This document shows, in pieces, positions 22,812 through 31,934 of a DNA stretch of 64,000 nt (its first letter is position 1; every line of letters begins with the position of its first letter). The stretch spans positions 1-64,000 of the forward strand of contig NZ_BAAADS010000003.1 of assembly GCF_039522605.1 (NCBI RefSeq), in the 5' to 3' direction. A program made the position numbers and the translations under genes. The notes beneath the pieces are model-generated. The model saw only the letters and a program-made list of their open reading frames with translations. It was not told the origin of the DNA and ran no database searches. The DNA comes from Lentibacillus siamensis. GTDB lineage: Bacteria > Bacillota > Bacilli > Bacillales > Amphibacillaceae.

Positions 22812-24439
22812 CGTCTTATGGCTGGTGGTTGATTCTATTTGCAATTGTTTACACACTTGGATTAATTTTGGCGGGGCAAATATCCAGAAAAAAGGCTAAA
22901 ACTGGATATTTTGTAGGCGGACGCAAATTCAATAAATGGATTGTGGCATTTTGTATCACCGGATTATTTTCGGGTTCAACGTTTATTTCTATTGTAGAGC
23001 TGTCCTATCTATCAGGAATTTCAGCTATATGGTATGGTGTTGCAGAAACAACGCAAATATTAATTATAGCTTTTTTGATTATTGGCCCGTTTAGGGAAAA
23101 ACTGGTGGTTACCGTATCAGGCATGATCGGTGATCGCTATGGCAGAACTGCACTTGGTATTGGCGGGGTAATAACGGCATTTGCATTTCCGATGTGGTCA
23201 GTCGCCACGGCAATTGCGTTTGCTTCAGCAGTCCATGTGTTTACAGGTTTTTCATTAACACTTTCCGTCGCTTTTACTGCATTATTATTGTATCTCTATC
23301 TGCAGGCTGGCGGGATGTGGTCGATTGCATTCACGCAAACGATGAATTTTGTTGTGTTTGGCATCATGTTTGTAATTGGTATAATTGCATTTTTTATTAA
23401 TCCCGGGGTAGCTGGTCTTCAGGCATTTGCAGCATCAAACCCTGCGATGTTTCAATTGGACAGCGTTGGGATTCAGGTGATTGTGGCCTGGTTTGGGACA
23501 TTTTTAGTTAATGTCATTCTGGCACAGGCTGCATTTCAAATGTCTTTGTCGTGCCGAACACCTGAGGAGGGACAAAAAGGACTTAAACTAGCAGTTGTAT
23601 TTGGAATCCCGTTTATCCTGTTTGGTGCATTGTTTGGTATTTCCGCGGCAATTGTTGTTCCAGATTCATCACTTGGCCTGGTTGCATTACCACAATATTT
23701 AATGGAGGTACTGCCAGCCCCGCTTGTTGGATTGTTCTTTCTTGGTATCTGGGCCTGTGCCCTTAGCTGGGGAGCGCCATGTCAGTTTTCCGGTGCAACC
23801 AGTTTGGGCAAGGACGTGGGGAGTGCGATAAATCCTGCAGCCACATCAGACCAGCTTGTAAAATACACAAAACGATCGCTGCTCATGCTAACAGTATTGA
23901 TGATTATTTTTGGAATGGCACGAACCGAGCAGTCGGCATGGTGGAATGTTCTGGCGTGGACAATGCGGAACTCCGCTACATTCGCCCCAGTGGTTGCGGT
24001 GTTATTTTGGCGTTTGGCAACAAAGGAAGCGGTGGTTGGATCTATGGTAGTTGGTTTTTTGTCCGGCTTTATCTGGTACCATCTTGGCGGATGGCTGCCA
24101 AATGAATTTTATTTAAACATCCATCCTGTCTGGGTTGGAATGTCAGCTAATGTCGGAACGCTTGTGCTGATTTCGTTGGCACAAAATGCTGGTAATTTAA
24201 ACATTAACTTTTCTTCCGTGAATGTCCGAAAAGGATATGCCGCATTTGGCTTAGCAGTTCTGCTGCTGGCTGGTCTGATTGTTCAATTTCAGGAAATCCA
24301 CCAGTCCGGCTTACTTGGGATTTTTTCGTTTTCCATTATTATCAGTCTATTTATTGCAAGTATAATTTTTATTCCCGGTACACGGGAGGAGACGGACAGT
24401 CATGTAAAGCAGAAAATTGCCGGCACAAAATCAAACTGA
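22808..24439 (+). CDS. Sodium:solute symporter under SAM riboswitch control
   Basis: A 543-residue protein of the SSS (SLC5-like) family with about 13 membrane helices. FFVGGRKFNKW-like TGYFVGGRKFNKWIVAFC follows helix 1, and GSTFISIVELSYLSG and MIGDRYGRTALGIGG are typical of the fold. GGAGGTG (22793-22799) precedes ATG 22808. Because transcription is governed by a SAM-I riboswitch, the cargo is probably methionine or a methionine precursor or sulfur compound taken up with Na+. This is inference; no substrate motif is known to me. Confidence 0.88.
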   Translation: MTSYGWWLILFAIVYTLGLILAGQISRKKAKTGYFVGGRKFNKWIVAFCITGLFSGSTFISIVELSYLSGISAIWYGVAETTQILIIAFLIIGPFREKLVVTVSGMIGDRYGRTALGIGGVITAFAFPMWSVATAIAFASAVHVFTGFSLTLSVAFTALLLYLYLQAGGMWSIAFTQTMNFVVFGIMFVIGIIAFFINPGVAGLQAFAASNPAMFQLDSVGIQVIVAWFGTFLVNVILAQAAFQMSLSCRTPEEGQKGLKLAVVFGIPFILFGALFGISAAIVVPDSSLGLVALPQYLMEVLPAPLVGLFFLGIWACALSWGAPCQFSGATSLGKDVGSAINPAATSDQLVKYTKRSLLMLTVLMIIFGMARTEQSAWWNVLAWTMRNSATFAPVVAVLFWRLATKEAVVGSMVVGFLSGFIWYHLGGWLPNEFYLNIHPVWVGMSANVGTLVLISLAQNAGNLNINFSSVNVRKGYAAFGLAVLLLAGLIVQFQEIHQSGLLGIFSFSIIISLFIASIIFIPGTREETDSHVKQKIAGTKSN

Positions 24440-24527
24440 TATATCATGAAGTTTACAGAGTGTATTAATTTTAAAAATATTGTGGTAAAATCAGTTTGAT
24501 TGATTATTTTTAAAGGGGCTGATTCAT

Positions 24528-24590
24528 ATGAAAAGCAAAAAAAATGATGGTATATCCAGGTTGTTCCGGCTCTTAGTCCAAAAAAGTTAA
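24528..24590 (+). CDS. 20-residue basic peptide upstream of the DJ-1 gene
   Basis: ATG 24528 lies 8 bases after AAAGGGG and the frame (Lys/Arg-rich, GISRLFRLLVQKS) ends 13 bases before the next start. The spacing fits a small translated leader or membrane-binding peptide. No family recognised. Confidence 0.35.
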   Translation: MKSKKNDGISRLFRLLVQKS

Positions 24591-24603
24591 GGGAGATGTA
24601 TGG

Positions 24604-25164
24604 GTGAAAGCATTATTCTTTTTGTATGATGGGTATGTTGATTGGGAAATCAGCCCTTTATCGTACATGTTATCAGTATCTGATATTGAAGTAACTACTA
24701 CGGCATTAAGCAACGAGGTCGTTCACGCTGGAAACTTCAGAGTGAGAGCAGATTTGCCGGTTGAGGCATGTGATTCTGCTGACTACGATATTTTGGTGAT
24801 ACCAGGTGGAGAACCTGCTCCAGTTATTAGGGAGGAGCACTTGTTAAACCTGATTCGTGCGTTTGATAAACAAGATAAATGGATTGCAGCAATCTGCGGT
24901 GCACCTGCATTTCTGGCATCGGCTGGAATCTTGCGTGATCGGAATTTTACAACGTCTGTTGCTAATGAGCCGGAATATGTGGATTATTTTAAAGGTATGG
25001 ATTTAAGCGAAACAGATGTGACAGTGTCCGAAAACTTAATAACTGCAGAAGGCAATGCGTATATTGAATTTGCGGTGGCAGTTGGAAAAGAATTGAATAT
25101 TTTTAAGGACCGGGAAGATGAGTTGGAAACAGTATTATATTTTAAAAACCAGCTGAGAGGTTAG
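24604..25164 (+). CDS. DJ-1/PfpI family protein
   Basis: A 186-residue class I amidotransferase-like protein. The nucleophile elbow AAICGAPAFLA (about residue 98) carries the reactive Cys, and DILVIPGGEPAP is near 62. Family members act as glyoxalases/deglycases, chaperones or proteases; the isolated domain does not decide. GTG 24604 follows AAGGGAG by 8 bases. ATG 24600 is out of frame. A terminator follows. Confidence 0.85.
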   Translation: MKALFFLYDGYVDWEISPLSYMLSVSDIEVTTTALSNEVVHAGNFRVRADLPVEACDSADYDILVIPGGEPAPVIREEHLLNLIRAFDKQDKWIAAICGAPAFLASAGILRDRNFTTSVANEPEYVDYFKGMDLSETDVTVSENLITAEGNAYIEFAVAVGKELNIFKDREDELETVLYFKNQLRG

Positions 25165-25172
25165 TTATATGA

Positions 25173-25199
25173 GGTCGACCATTTTTTGGTTGGCCTTTT
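25173..25199 (+). terminator. Terminator after the DJ-1 gene
   Basis: GGTCGACCA (25173-25181), T-rich loop, TGGTTGGCC (25187-25195), then TTTT. Contains one G-U pair. Confidence 0.75.
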
Positions 25200-25224
25200 C
25201 ATTAAGAAGAAAGTGGTGTGTAGC

Positions 25225-25692
25225 ATGGATTACATAAAACATTTACGGTCCATGGTGGGGCGTGAAAAAGTCATAATGGTAGTTGCAGGGTCATTTGTTT
25301 TTGATGATGAAAACAGAGTGCTAATGCAGCAACGATCAGATAATGGTAAGTGGGGCTTTCCCGGCGGCTTTATGGAACTGGGTGAAAATGTACAAGAGAC
25401 TGCGAGAAGAGAAGTTTATGAGGAAACAGGTCTTCGCCTTGGAAACCTTGAGTTATTTGGAATTTATTCTGGTCCGGAATATGATAAAACTTTTCCAAAT
25501 GGAGACCAGGTTTCATTGGTGCAAATCTCGTTTACTTGCACTGTATATACAGGTGAATTAATTCAACATAATGAGGAGAGCTTATGTAATAAATTTTTCA
25601 GGCTCAATAATTTACCTGATGATATTTTTGATGAGCATAAAGTGTTTTTGAAAGATTTATTATCGCGGGAGGAGCGTCCGATCGTGAAATGA
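25225..25692 (+). CDS. Nudix hydrolase
   Basis: A 155-residue Nudix protein. The Nudix box is complete near residues 49-71: GFMELGENVQETARREVYEE, continuing TGL. It hydrolyses nucleoside diphosphates linked to another moiety, using Mg held by REVYEE. ATG 25225 has a weak AAGTGGTG upstream; a longer frame from 25186 lies within the preceding terminator's downstream side and is unlikely. Followed closely by a GNAT gene (23-base gap). Confidence 0.88.
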   Translation: MDYIKHLRSMVGREKVIMVVAGSFVFDDENRVLMQQRSDNGKWGFPGGFMELGENVQETARREVYEETGLRLGNLELFGIYSGPEYDKTFPNGDQVSLVQISFTCTVYTGELIQHNEESLCNKFFRLNNLPDDIFDEHKVFLKDLLSREERPIVK

Positions 25693-25715
25693 TTCGTTGA
25701 ACGAGGTGGGGTTTT

Positions 25716-26216
25716 GTGCTATTTAGAGAGATAAAAACTGCAGATGCTGAGGCCCTGGTCTGGCTTACTCAACAAGTGGAGGCAAGTTCGGATTATATGT
25801 TGTGGGAACCGGGTGAAAGGGAAATTGATTTTAAAAAGCAACTAAACATGATTGAGAATATTAAACACAAAACTAATTCCACTATTTTCGTCGCTGAACA
25901 TGATAGCGGATTGGCAGGTTACCTGATAGCTATCGGTGGAAATGCCAACAGAAATAGACACTCCGTTTACATAGTTATTGGAATTCTTCCGGAATACAGA
26001 GGACAGAGAATCGGCAGCAAGCTATTTCAGGCGCTTGAAAAATGGGCATTACGCCAAGGGGTACATCGCTTGGAATTAACAGCAGTTACGAATAATAAAG
26101 CAGGATTATCATTATATAAAAAAATGGGATTTGAAATCGAGGGAACGAAAAGGGATTCATTGTTTATGGATGGCGAATTTGTTGATGAATATTATATGGG
26201 AAAGCTTTTGGACTAA
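25716..26216 (+). CDS. GNAT family acetyltransferase
   Basis: A 166-residue acetyltransferase. IGILPEYRGQRIGSKLFQAL (about 88-107) is the acetyl-CoA loop, followed by HRLELTAVTNNKAGLSLYKK and MGFEIEGTKRDSL. It starts at GTG 25716 with GAGGTGGGG upstream and probably belongs to one transcript with the Nudix gene and the next two genes. Substrate unknown. Confidence 0.87.
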   Translation: MLFREIKTADAEALVWLTQQVEASSDYMLWEPGEREIDFKKQLNMIENIKHKTNSTIFVAEHDSGLAGYLIAIGGNANRNRHSVYIVIGILPEYRGQRIGSKLFQALEKWALRQGVHRLELTAVTNNKAGLSLYKKMGFEIEGTKRDSLFMDGEFVDEYYMGKLLD

Positions 26217-26261
26217 ATAGAGTTGGCTTAGAAAAAAGAATGATAGTGAAGAGGTGAACGA

Positions 26262-26795
26262 TTGCAATATTTCATAGGAATTGTACCGCCGGATGAATAC
26301 ATGTCGAGGATTAAGAAGTTTCGCCAAAAGTGGAAGAACAACTCGATTGATGAGGTTGTTGAGCCGCATGTAACACTAAAAGCACAAGGCGGTCTGACTG
26401 CGGATAAAAAATGGCTGCCAGTCGTTAAGAATGTCTGCCGTAACTTTAAACCGTTTCAACTAGCATTGGGTGAACCTAAGTTCTTTGATGATGACATTCT
26501 TTATTTGGGTGCCAGATCAGAGAAGCTATTTGAATTACACTGCAAAATTGTCAAAGCACTTTCTCCCGCGCAAGACTTGATTAAAAAGTATTTCGAACTT
26601 GATGACTTTGTGCCGCATCTGACTCTGGGTAAAACGAATTATGGGCTGACATTTCAGGATTTAAAGGTTATGGCAGTATCAGCAGTAGAAGAGCTTGGTC
26701 CGTTTCCAACATTTGAAGTTAACTTTGTGACGGTTTACCAAGAAGTGGATACTAAATATAAAAAGATGGAGGATATTCCATTATCGCAGCATTAA
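26262..26795 (+). CDS. 2H phosphoesterase (LigT/2'-5' RNA ligase family)
   Basis: A 177-residue protein with the two H-x-T motifs that define 2H phosphoesterases: PHVTLKA near residue 38 and FVPHLTLGKT near 126. These enzymes hydrolyse cyclic phosphodiester bonds in RNA or nucleotides. TTG 26262 follows GAGGTGAACG. It lies 45 bases after the GNAT gene on the same strand. Confidence 0.88.
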   Translation: MQYFIGIVPPDEYMSRIKKFRQKWKNNSIDEVVEPHVTLKAQGGLTADKKWLPVVKNVCRNFKPFQLALGEPKFFDDDILYLGARSEKLFELHCKIVKALSPAQDLIKKYFELDDFVPHLTLGKTNYGLTFQDLKVMAVSAVEELGPFPTFEVNFVTVYQEVDTKYKKMEDIPLSQH

Positions 26796-26837
26796 ATAAA
26801 TTACTATTCTATCATAAAAGAATAAGGGGGCCACAAA

Positions 26838-28028
26838 ATGAACACCGTCACACCAACAAAAGGTTCCGAACGTCTTACGTGGATTGATGCTGCGCGTGGT
26901 TTTGCGATATTTGGGATTTTTATTGTGAATATTGGAGCCTTTTCTGCACCATATTTTTTGTATGGCGGGGCGGAGGAAGCTTGGACGTCACCGATTGATC
27001 AGTTCATACAAAATTTTAAAGATGTATTTTTCCAGGCTAGTTTTTACACCTTGTTTTCGGTTTTGTTCGGGTTCGGATTTCAGATGATGAAAGAGCGCGT
27101 TATAGATAAGGGGATAAATGCAAAACTTTTTTTATTGCGCAGATTGATAATCTTGATTGGCTTTGGGCTGATTCACGCATTTCTTATTTGGAGCGGTGAT
27201 ATTTTGCTGTCGTATGGCATTATTGGATTATTCCTCATCGCATTCATTCACCGGAAAAATATAACACTGTTGGTATGGGCGCTGATGTTGCTTGGGAGCA
27301 GTGCTGCCTATTTTACGATGTATTTATTTAGTTTCCGGGCATATCTGGGGTATGCCAATTACCAGGAAATTCGTCGTGCAATGGAAAGTTACACAAGCAA
27401 TGATTTATCGGTTATTCTATCGCAAAACTTGCATGATTGGTTGTACTCAAACGGATTGTTTACTTATTTTCTTTTGTTGATGACATTATTGCCGATGTTT
27501 CTATTCGGGATGCTTATTGCCCGGAAACGCTTGTTACATAAACCCGAATCGAATAAGCATGTGCTGTGGATTTGCTGGAGTGTAAGTCTTTTGTTTTTTA
27601 CTGCGTTGAAATGGGGACCATATCTGTACGGTAACCCGGAATGGTTTAATTTTATCCAGGATAATGTTGGGGGTACTGCTTCTGCATTATTTTATCTTTT
27701 CTCAATCACGTTATTGCATCAAAGCGTGTTTGGTGCTAAATTGCTGAAGCCTTTTTCGCATGTTGGACGTATGTCCCTGACGAATTATATGTTGCAATCC
27801 GTGATTCAGTTTATTCTGTTTTATGGAGTGGGTTTTGGATTGTATGGCTCTGTTACACCGGGTATTAGTATTGCAATTGTTGTACTGGTATTCAGTCTGC
27901 AGGCAGTGCTCAGTAGATGGTGGATGGCGAAATTCCGGTTCGGACCGCTTGAATGGGTGTGGCGCAGTCTTACATATAAAAAGAAACAGCCGATGCGAAA
28001 AGTTCTGGTACAGGGTGTGGATGGGTAA
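26838..28028 (+). CDS. DUF418 family membrane protein
   Basis: A 396-residue protein with about ten membrane helices. The N-terminal RLTWIDAARGFAIFGIFIVN and the C-terminal RMSLTNYMLQSVIQFILFYG and RFGPLEWVWRSLTYKK are hallmarks of DUF418/YeiB-type proteins. These are suspected transporters or acyltransferase-like proteins. AAGGGGGCC precedes ATG 26838. Function unproven in the family. Confidence 0.9.
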   Translation: MNTVTPTKGSERLTWIDAARGFAIFGIFIVNIGAFSAPYFLYGGAEEAWTSPIDQFIQNFKDVFFQASFYTLFSVLFGFGFQMMKERVIDKGINAKLFLLRRLIILIGFGLIHAFLIWSGDILLSYGIIGLFLIAFIHRKNITLLVWALMLLGSSAAYFTMYLFSFRAYLGYANYQEIRRAMESYTSNDLSVILSQNLHDWLYSNGLFTYFLLLMTLLPMFLFGMLIARKRLLHKPESNKHVLWICWSVSLLFFTALKWGPYLYGNPEWFNFIQDNVGGTASALFYLFSITLLHQSVFGAKLLKPFSHVGRMSLTNYMLQSVIQFILFYGVGFGLYGSVTPGISIAIVVLVFSLQAVLSRWWMAKFRFGPLEWVWRSLTYKKKQPMRKVLVQGVDG

Positions 28029-28187
28029 ATTTTATTAGCCCGTTTAACGCCGAATTTCACCAATAAAAGATTCGTTTGACTCTTCACCTTTTCCATTGTT
28101 CATACAATTTTCAAATGAAATTCTACATGGTACATGATATGATATGTTTAACATGGAAATGGACTTTCCAAAGGAGGAATACTTATT

Positions 28188-28559
28188 ATGGGTACAAGCA
28201 CACACCTGCACGTTACGGCGTGGGCGCTTGCTTTTATTCTGTTTATTGTAGTAGTAATTTTGAATAAATCAGGTAAGGCAAAAGGTGCTAAAATCGTACA
28301 AATGATACTTAGACTGGATTATTTACTTATTCTTTATTCCGGCGGTACACTGCTTGCGAATTATTTTGGAGCTCCGCAGATGGGTGAAGCAATTTTCAAA
28401 GGGCTGGCAGGTATCTGGGCCATCTTTGCTATGGAAATGATCAGCTTGAAATCCGGCAGGGAAGAACCGACGAAAAGCTGGTGGATTCAGCTTGTCATTG
28501 CTGTCATTCTTACCATGCTGCTTGGCTTTGGGCGCCTCGGACTCGGATTTTTGCCGTAA
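28188..28559 (+). CDS. yisL: YisL family membrane protein (DUF1516)
   Basis: A 123-residue protein with four hydrophobic helices. HLHVTAWALAFILF at the N-terminus, AKGAKIVQMILRLDYLLILYSG and the C-terminal LLGFGRLGLGFLP match YisL of B. subtilis, including the histidine-rich start and full length. Function unknown. AAAGGAGG precedes ATG 28188. A bidirectional terminator separates it from the siderophore gene. Confidence 0.9.
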   Translation: MGTSTHLHVTAWALAFILFIVVVILNKSGKAKGAKIVQMILRLDYLLILYSGGTLLANYFGAPQMGEAIFKGLAGIWAIFAMEMISLKSGREEPTKSWWIQLVIAVILTMLLGFGRLGLGFLP

Positions 28560-28595
28560 ATGGTCGTTGTATAACTATAATCGTATAAAAAAATT

Positions 28596-28637
28596 AAAAA
28601 GTGGCAGGAACTTTTTTATAAAGTCTGCCACTTTTTT
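28596..28637. terminator. Bidirectional terminator
   Basis: AAAAAGTGGCAG (28596-28607) and CTGCCACTTTTTT (28625-28637). It serves yisL on the plus strand and the binding-protein gene on the minus strand. Confidence 0.88.
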
Positions 28638-28668
28638 AATGTCTGACTCGATTATAGGTAAAAGAAGT

Positions 28669-29634
28669 TTACTCAGCCAAGGTCTCCACAATGGCGTCAA
28701 TTGTTTTTTTGGATGCGATCAGTCCTTGATTTGTCCAGTGACTTGGGTCATTCATGACATGGACATTGCCGGATTGTGCTGCCGGAATGCTTTGCCATAC
28801 ACTGCTGTTTTGCAGTGTTTTGATTCCCTCTTCACCTTTCATGCCCAGCAGGAAGACGTGATCCGCTTTTAGTTCGGAAAGCTTTTCAATGGAAATCGCG
28901 TTCCATGCGTCATTCGGTGCTTTACCCAGGCTGTCGACTACTTCGGGAACGTTAATGCCTAATTTGGAATACACAACATCTGCAATGTGGCGGTCTTTTT
29001 CAAACAGATAAAATTTATTGCCCATTGTCCAGACCATTGCGACGGTTTCATCGCCAATTGCCTTATTCAGCTTTTCTTTTGCATTGGAAACTTTTTGATC
29101 ATATTGATTTAGTACCTTTTCCGCTTTGTCTTCTTTGCCCAGCATTTTACCGAATATTTTAATCTGTTTGCGCCAATTGCCGGCTGCTTCGTCGGTCAGC
29201 GCATAGGTAGGCGCGATTTTTTGGTAATCTTCATAGGAGCCTTCGTAACTGTCCAGTGTGTTTGATAAAATAATCAGATCTGGATTATATTTCATAACTT
29301 GTTCTAGCGGGAGGTTCCATTCAATTTTTGGTACGTCTTTCAGCTGATCCTCCAAATAATTTTGAATACTGTTACCGATTGCCCATTTAGCAACTGGTGT
29401 TACACCCAGGGCAAGCAATGCATCTTCATGGTATGGTGCGATAATACGCTCTGCATTTTGAGGGATGGTAACCTTACCTTTCTTACTGTCCAATGTTATT
29501 TCAGCATTATTATTGCCATTTTCTTTAGAAGAGGAGGAAGATTCGTTATTATCACTGCCGCATGCTGAAATAATCAATGCAAGACCCAGGATAATACAGA
29601 TATTTATTAAATAGGATTTATTTCGTCTAAGCAT
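28669..29634 (-). CDS. Siderophore ABC transporter, substrate-binding lipoprotein (YfiY-like)
   Basis: A 321-residue class III periplasmic-binding lipoprotein. The signal ends in LIISAC with lipidated Cys about 25. The mature part has AERIIAPYHEDALLALGVTP and IEWNLPLEQVMKYNPDLIIL typical of FecB-type iron-siderophore binders. The start at 29634 follows AAAAGGAG; the longer frame to 29667 would cover that site. It is divergent from two FecCD permease genes with a Fur box between, so it is iron-repressed. It resembles YfiY of the YfiYZ-YfhA system. Confidence 0.9.
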   Translation of the reverse strand: MLRRNKSYLINICIILGLALIISACGSDNNESSSSSKENGNNNAEITLDSKKGKVTIPQNAERIIAPYHEDALLALGVTPVAKWAIGNSIQNYLEDQLKDVPKIEWNLPLEQVMKYNPDLIILSNTLDSYEGSYEDYQKIAPTYALTDEAAGNWRKQIKIFGKMLGKEDKAEKVLNQYDQKVSNAKEKLNKAIGDETVAMVWTMGNKFYLFEKDRHIADVVYSKLGINVPEVVDSLGKAPNDAWNAISIEKLSELKADHVFLLGMKGEEGIKTLQNSSVWQSIPAAQSGNVHVMNDPSHWTNQGLIASKKTIDAIVETLAE

Positions 29635-29672
29635 ATGTACGTCTCCTTTTATGATATAATGAAACACCTAAT

Positions 29673-29691
29673 GGTAATGATAATCATTTTC
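29673..29691. promoter_or_regulatory. Fur box in the divergent siderophore promoter region
   Basis: GGTAATGATAATCATTTTC agrees with the classical Fur consensus (GATAATGATAATCATTATC) at 17 of 19 positions. It lies between the binding-protein and permease genes and can repress both when Fe2+ is abundant. Confidence 0.92.
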
Positions 29692-29796
29692 ATTTGTTCT
29701 GTCAATTTCTTTTTCATTGGCATTGCAACAATCTTATGAACGAATTATACTTTAACATTAGGGACGTTTGACGATTTCAATTAGCGGGAGTATATT

Positions 29797-30816
29797 ATGT
29801 TATCTTTTATACAGCATTCATCACTAGTAAAAATAATCATTCAATTTGCAGGAATCATTGCGGTACTTTGTTCAGCCGTTCTTTCCATTGTATATGGGGT
29901 GGCGGATATCAAATTGGAAACGGTATGGCGGGCGGTTATTGAATTTGATCCAGAAAATACTTCCCATCAGATTATTCGGGAGCTCCGTCTGCCGAGAGTG
30001 GTGGGTGCAGTGTTGGTTGGTGCGTTTTTGGCGGTTTCCGGGGCAATCATGCAGGGCATGACCCGCAATCCATTGGCGTCACCGTCCATTATGGGTGTGA
30101 CGGATGGTGCTGCTTTTGCCCTTGTCATTACGCTGGCATTTATACCGGGAATTTCGACCATCGGCATGACCATCGCTTCACTGGTCGGTGCAGGTATTGC
30201 TGTTGGACTCGTGTTTATGGTCGGCTCATTATCCACGAGCGGCCTGACACCGGTCAAACTGGCGCTGGCTGGTGTTGCAATCGGAACACTGTTAAGTTCT
30301 GTGTCGTCGATTATTGCGCTTCACTTCAATTTGGAAAAGCAGCTCGGCTTTTGGCTTGCCGGCGGACTGGCAGGTACAGGTTGGACATCTATTCAGATAT
30401 TATTGATTGCGGGTGGAATTGGTTTGGTAATAGCTTTTGCCATTGCAAGATCGATCACCGTACTGAATCTTGGTGAGGATGTCGCCGCAGGGCTGGGACA
30501 GCGCAATATTATGATAAAATTGATGGGCATTTTAACGGTCCTGATTTTGACGGGTTCCGCTGTTTCCGTTGCAGGGGCAATCGGCTTCCTTGGACTTATC
30601 ATACCCCATATGACACGATTTATCATGGGGACGGACTACCGATGGATAATTCCTGCATCTGCTATATTTGGGGCACTTTTATTGGTTCTCTCTGATATCG
30701 GTTCCCGCCTGATAAATGCACCATTTGAAACGCCTGTTGGTGCGATCACGTCGCTTATCGGAGTACCGTTCTTTCTCTATCTCGCACGAGGGAACAGCGG
30801 GGGTGGTAAATCATGA
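29797..30816 (+). CDS. FecCD-type siderophore permease (YfiZ-like)
   Basis: A 339-residue permease with about nine helices. Family motifs: LRLPRVVGAVLVGAFLAVSG (about 66-86), MQGMTRNPLASPSIMGVTDG, and the C-terminal FLGLIIPHMTRFIMGTDYRW where the ATPase docks. GCGGGAG precedes ATG 29797. Its last four bases overlap the next permease start (ATGA), so the two are translationally coupled. Confidence 0.92.
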   Translation: MLSFIQHSSLVKIIIQFAGIIAVLCSAVLSIVYGVADIKLETVWRAVIEFDPENTSHQIIRELRLPRVVGAVLVGAFLAVSGAIMQGMTRNPLASPSIMGVTDGAAFALVITLAFIPGISTIGMTIASLVGAGIAVGLVFMVGSLSTSGLTPVKLALAGVAIGTLLSSVSSIIALHFNLEKQLGFWLAGGLAGTGWTSIQILLIAGGIGLVIAFAIARSITVLNLGEDVAAGLGQRNIMIKLMGILTVLILTGSAVSVAGAIGFLGLIIPHMTRFIMGTDYRWIIPASAIFGALLLVLSDIGSRLINAPFETPVGAITSLIGVPFFLYLARGNSGGGKS

Positions 30817-31817
30817 ATAAAAAAACCACACATTTTGCGGGAGTTATGGCACTCTTGCTCATTCTGATTATAGTCATGTTTTTTGTTACATTAGGTACCG
30901 GTGTTGTCAAAGTACCACCAATGGGTGTGGTGAAAACGCTATTTGGCCTGGGATCGGATAAATATGAGCTGGTATTATTCAATTTTCGTCTGCCGGAAAT
31001 TGTCCTGGCATTGCTGATTGGGACGGGGCTTGCCGTTTCGGGAACAATTTTGCAGGGTGTCACGCAAAACGACCTGGCTGATCCAGGCATACTTGGAATT
31101 AATACAGGTGCAGGGCTTGCTGTTGTTTTGTATATTTTCCTGCTGCAGGATTCGATTAATGGCACATTGTCTGTATTCATTATGCCGCTGTTTGCATTGC
31201 TGGGCGCTTTATTTGCTGCATTGTTAATTTATCTGCTTGCCTGGAAAAACGGCGTTAATCCGATTCGGCTCATTTTGGTCGGAATCGGTGTCAATGCGGG
31301 ATTCAGTGCAGCATTGATTATTTTTCAGCTGAAAATGAACCCGCAGGACTTTCGGCAGGCGACCGTATGGCTTTCAGGCGATATCTGGAATGCCGACTGG
31401 ACTTTTGTTATGGCATTGTTACCATGGATCTTGCTGCTTGTGCCGTTTGCACTGCACAAGGCAAATATCCTTAACATATTGACCCTCGGTGACGACGTGG
31501 CGGCCGGTTTGGGTTCCAAGGTGGAAAAAGAACGGCGCTCATTGCTGCTTATTGCTGTTGCATTGGCTGGGGCAAGTGTCGCTGCGGGTGGAGCAATTGC
31601 TTTTCTGGGACTTGTTGTGCCACATATCGCACGGAAAATAATCGGACCGCTCCATCAGTACATTATTCCGATTGCTGCCCTGATCGGTGCACTGCTTCTG
31701 ATGGTCTCTGATTTGATTGGAAAAAATCTGCTTGATCCGACACAAATACCAGTTGGCATTGTGGTCGCTATTTTAAGCACACCCTATTTTGTCTATCTAT
31801 TAATTAAAACAAACTAG
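30813..31817 (+). CDS. FecCD-type siderophore permease (YfhA-like)
   Basis: A 334-residue partner permease with the same fold: FRLPEIVLALLIGTGLAVSG (about 52-71), LQGVTQNDLADPGILGINTG and AFLGLVVPHIARKIIGPLHQ. Together with the preceding gene it forms the heterodimeric channel. No ATPase gene follows; in B. subtilis the equivalent YfiYZ-YfhA system uses the shared ATPase YusV, so a distant ATPase probably serves it. Confidence 0.92.
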   Translation: MNKKTTHFAGVMALLLILIIVMFFVTLGTGVVKVPPMGVVKTLFGLGSDKYELVLFNFRLPEIVLALLIGTGLAVSGTILQGVTQNDLADPGILGINTGAGLAVVLYIFLLQDSINGTLSVFIMPLFALLGALFAALLIYLLAWKNGVNPIRLILVGIGVNAGFSAALIIFQLKMNPQDFRQATVWLSGDIWNADWTFVMALLPWILLLVPFALHKANILNILTLGDDVAAGLGSKVEKERRSLLLIAVALAGASVAAGGAIAFLGLVVPHIARKIIGPLHQYIIPIAALIGALLLMVSDLIGKNLLDPTQIPVGIVVAILSTPYFVYLLIKTN

Positions 31818-31934
31818 GAGCCTGGACCTCAGTTATGAATGTTTTTCAACAATCCGGGCGAATCCATTGACCAATAATGTCAATTGGCAATAATAGATAG
31901 TGCAAAGAAAATTAATTATTGAAGGAGTACATAT

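Noticed and set aside
29967..31180. Minus-strand open frames opposite the permease genes
   Set aside because: They are low-complexity shadows of the permease codons, without ribosome sites.
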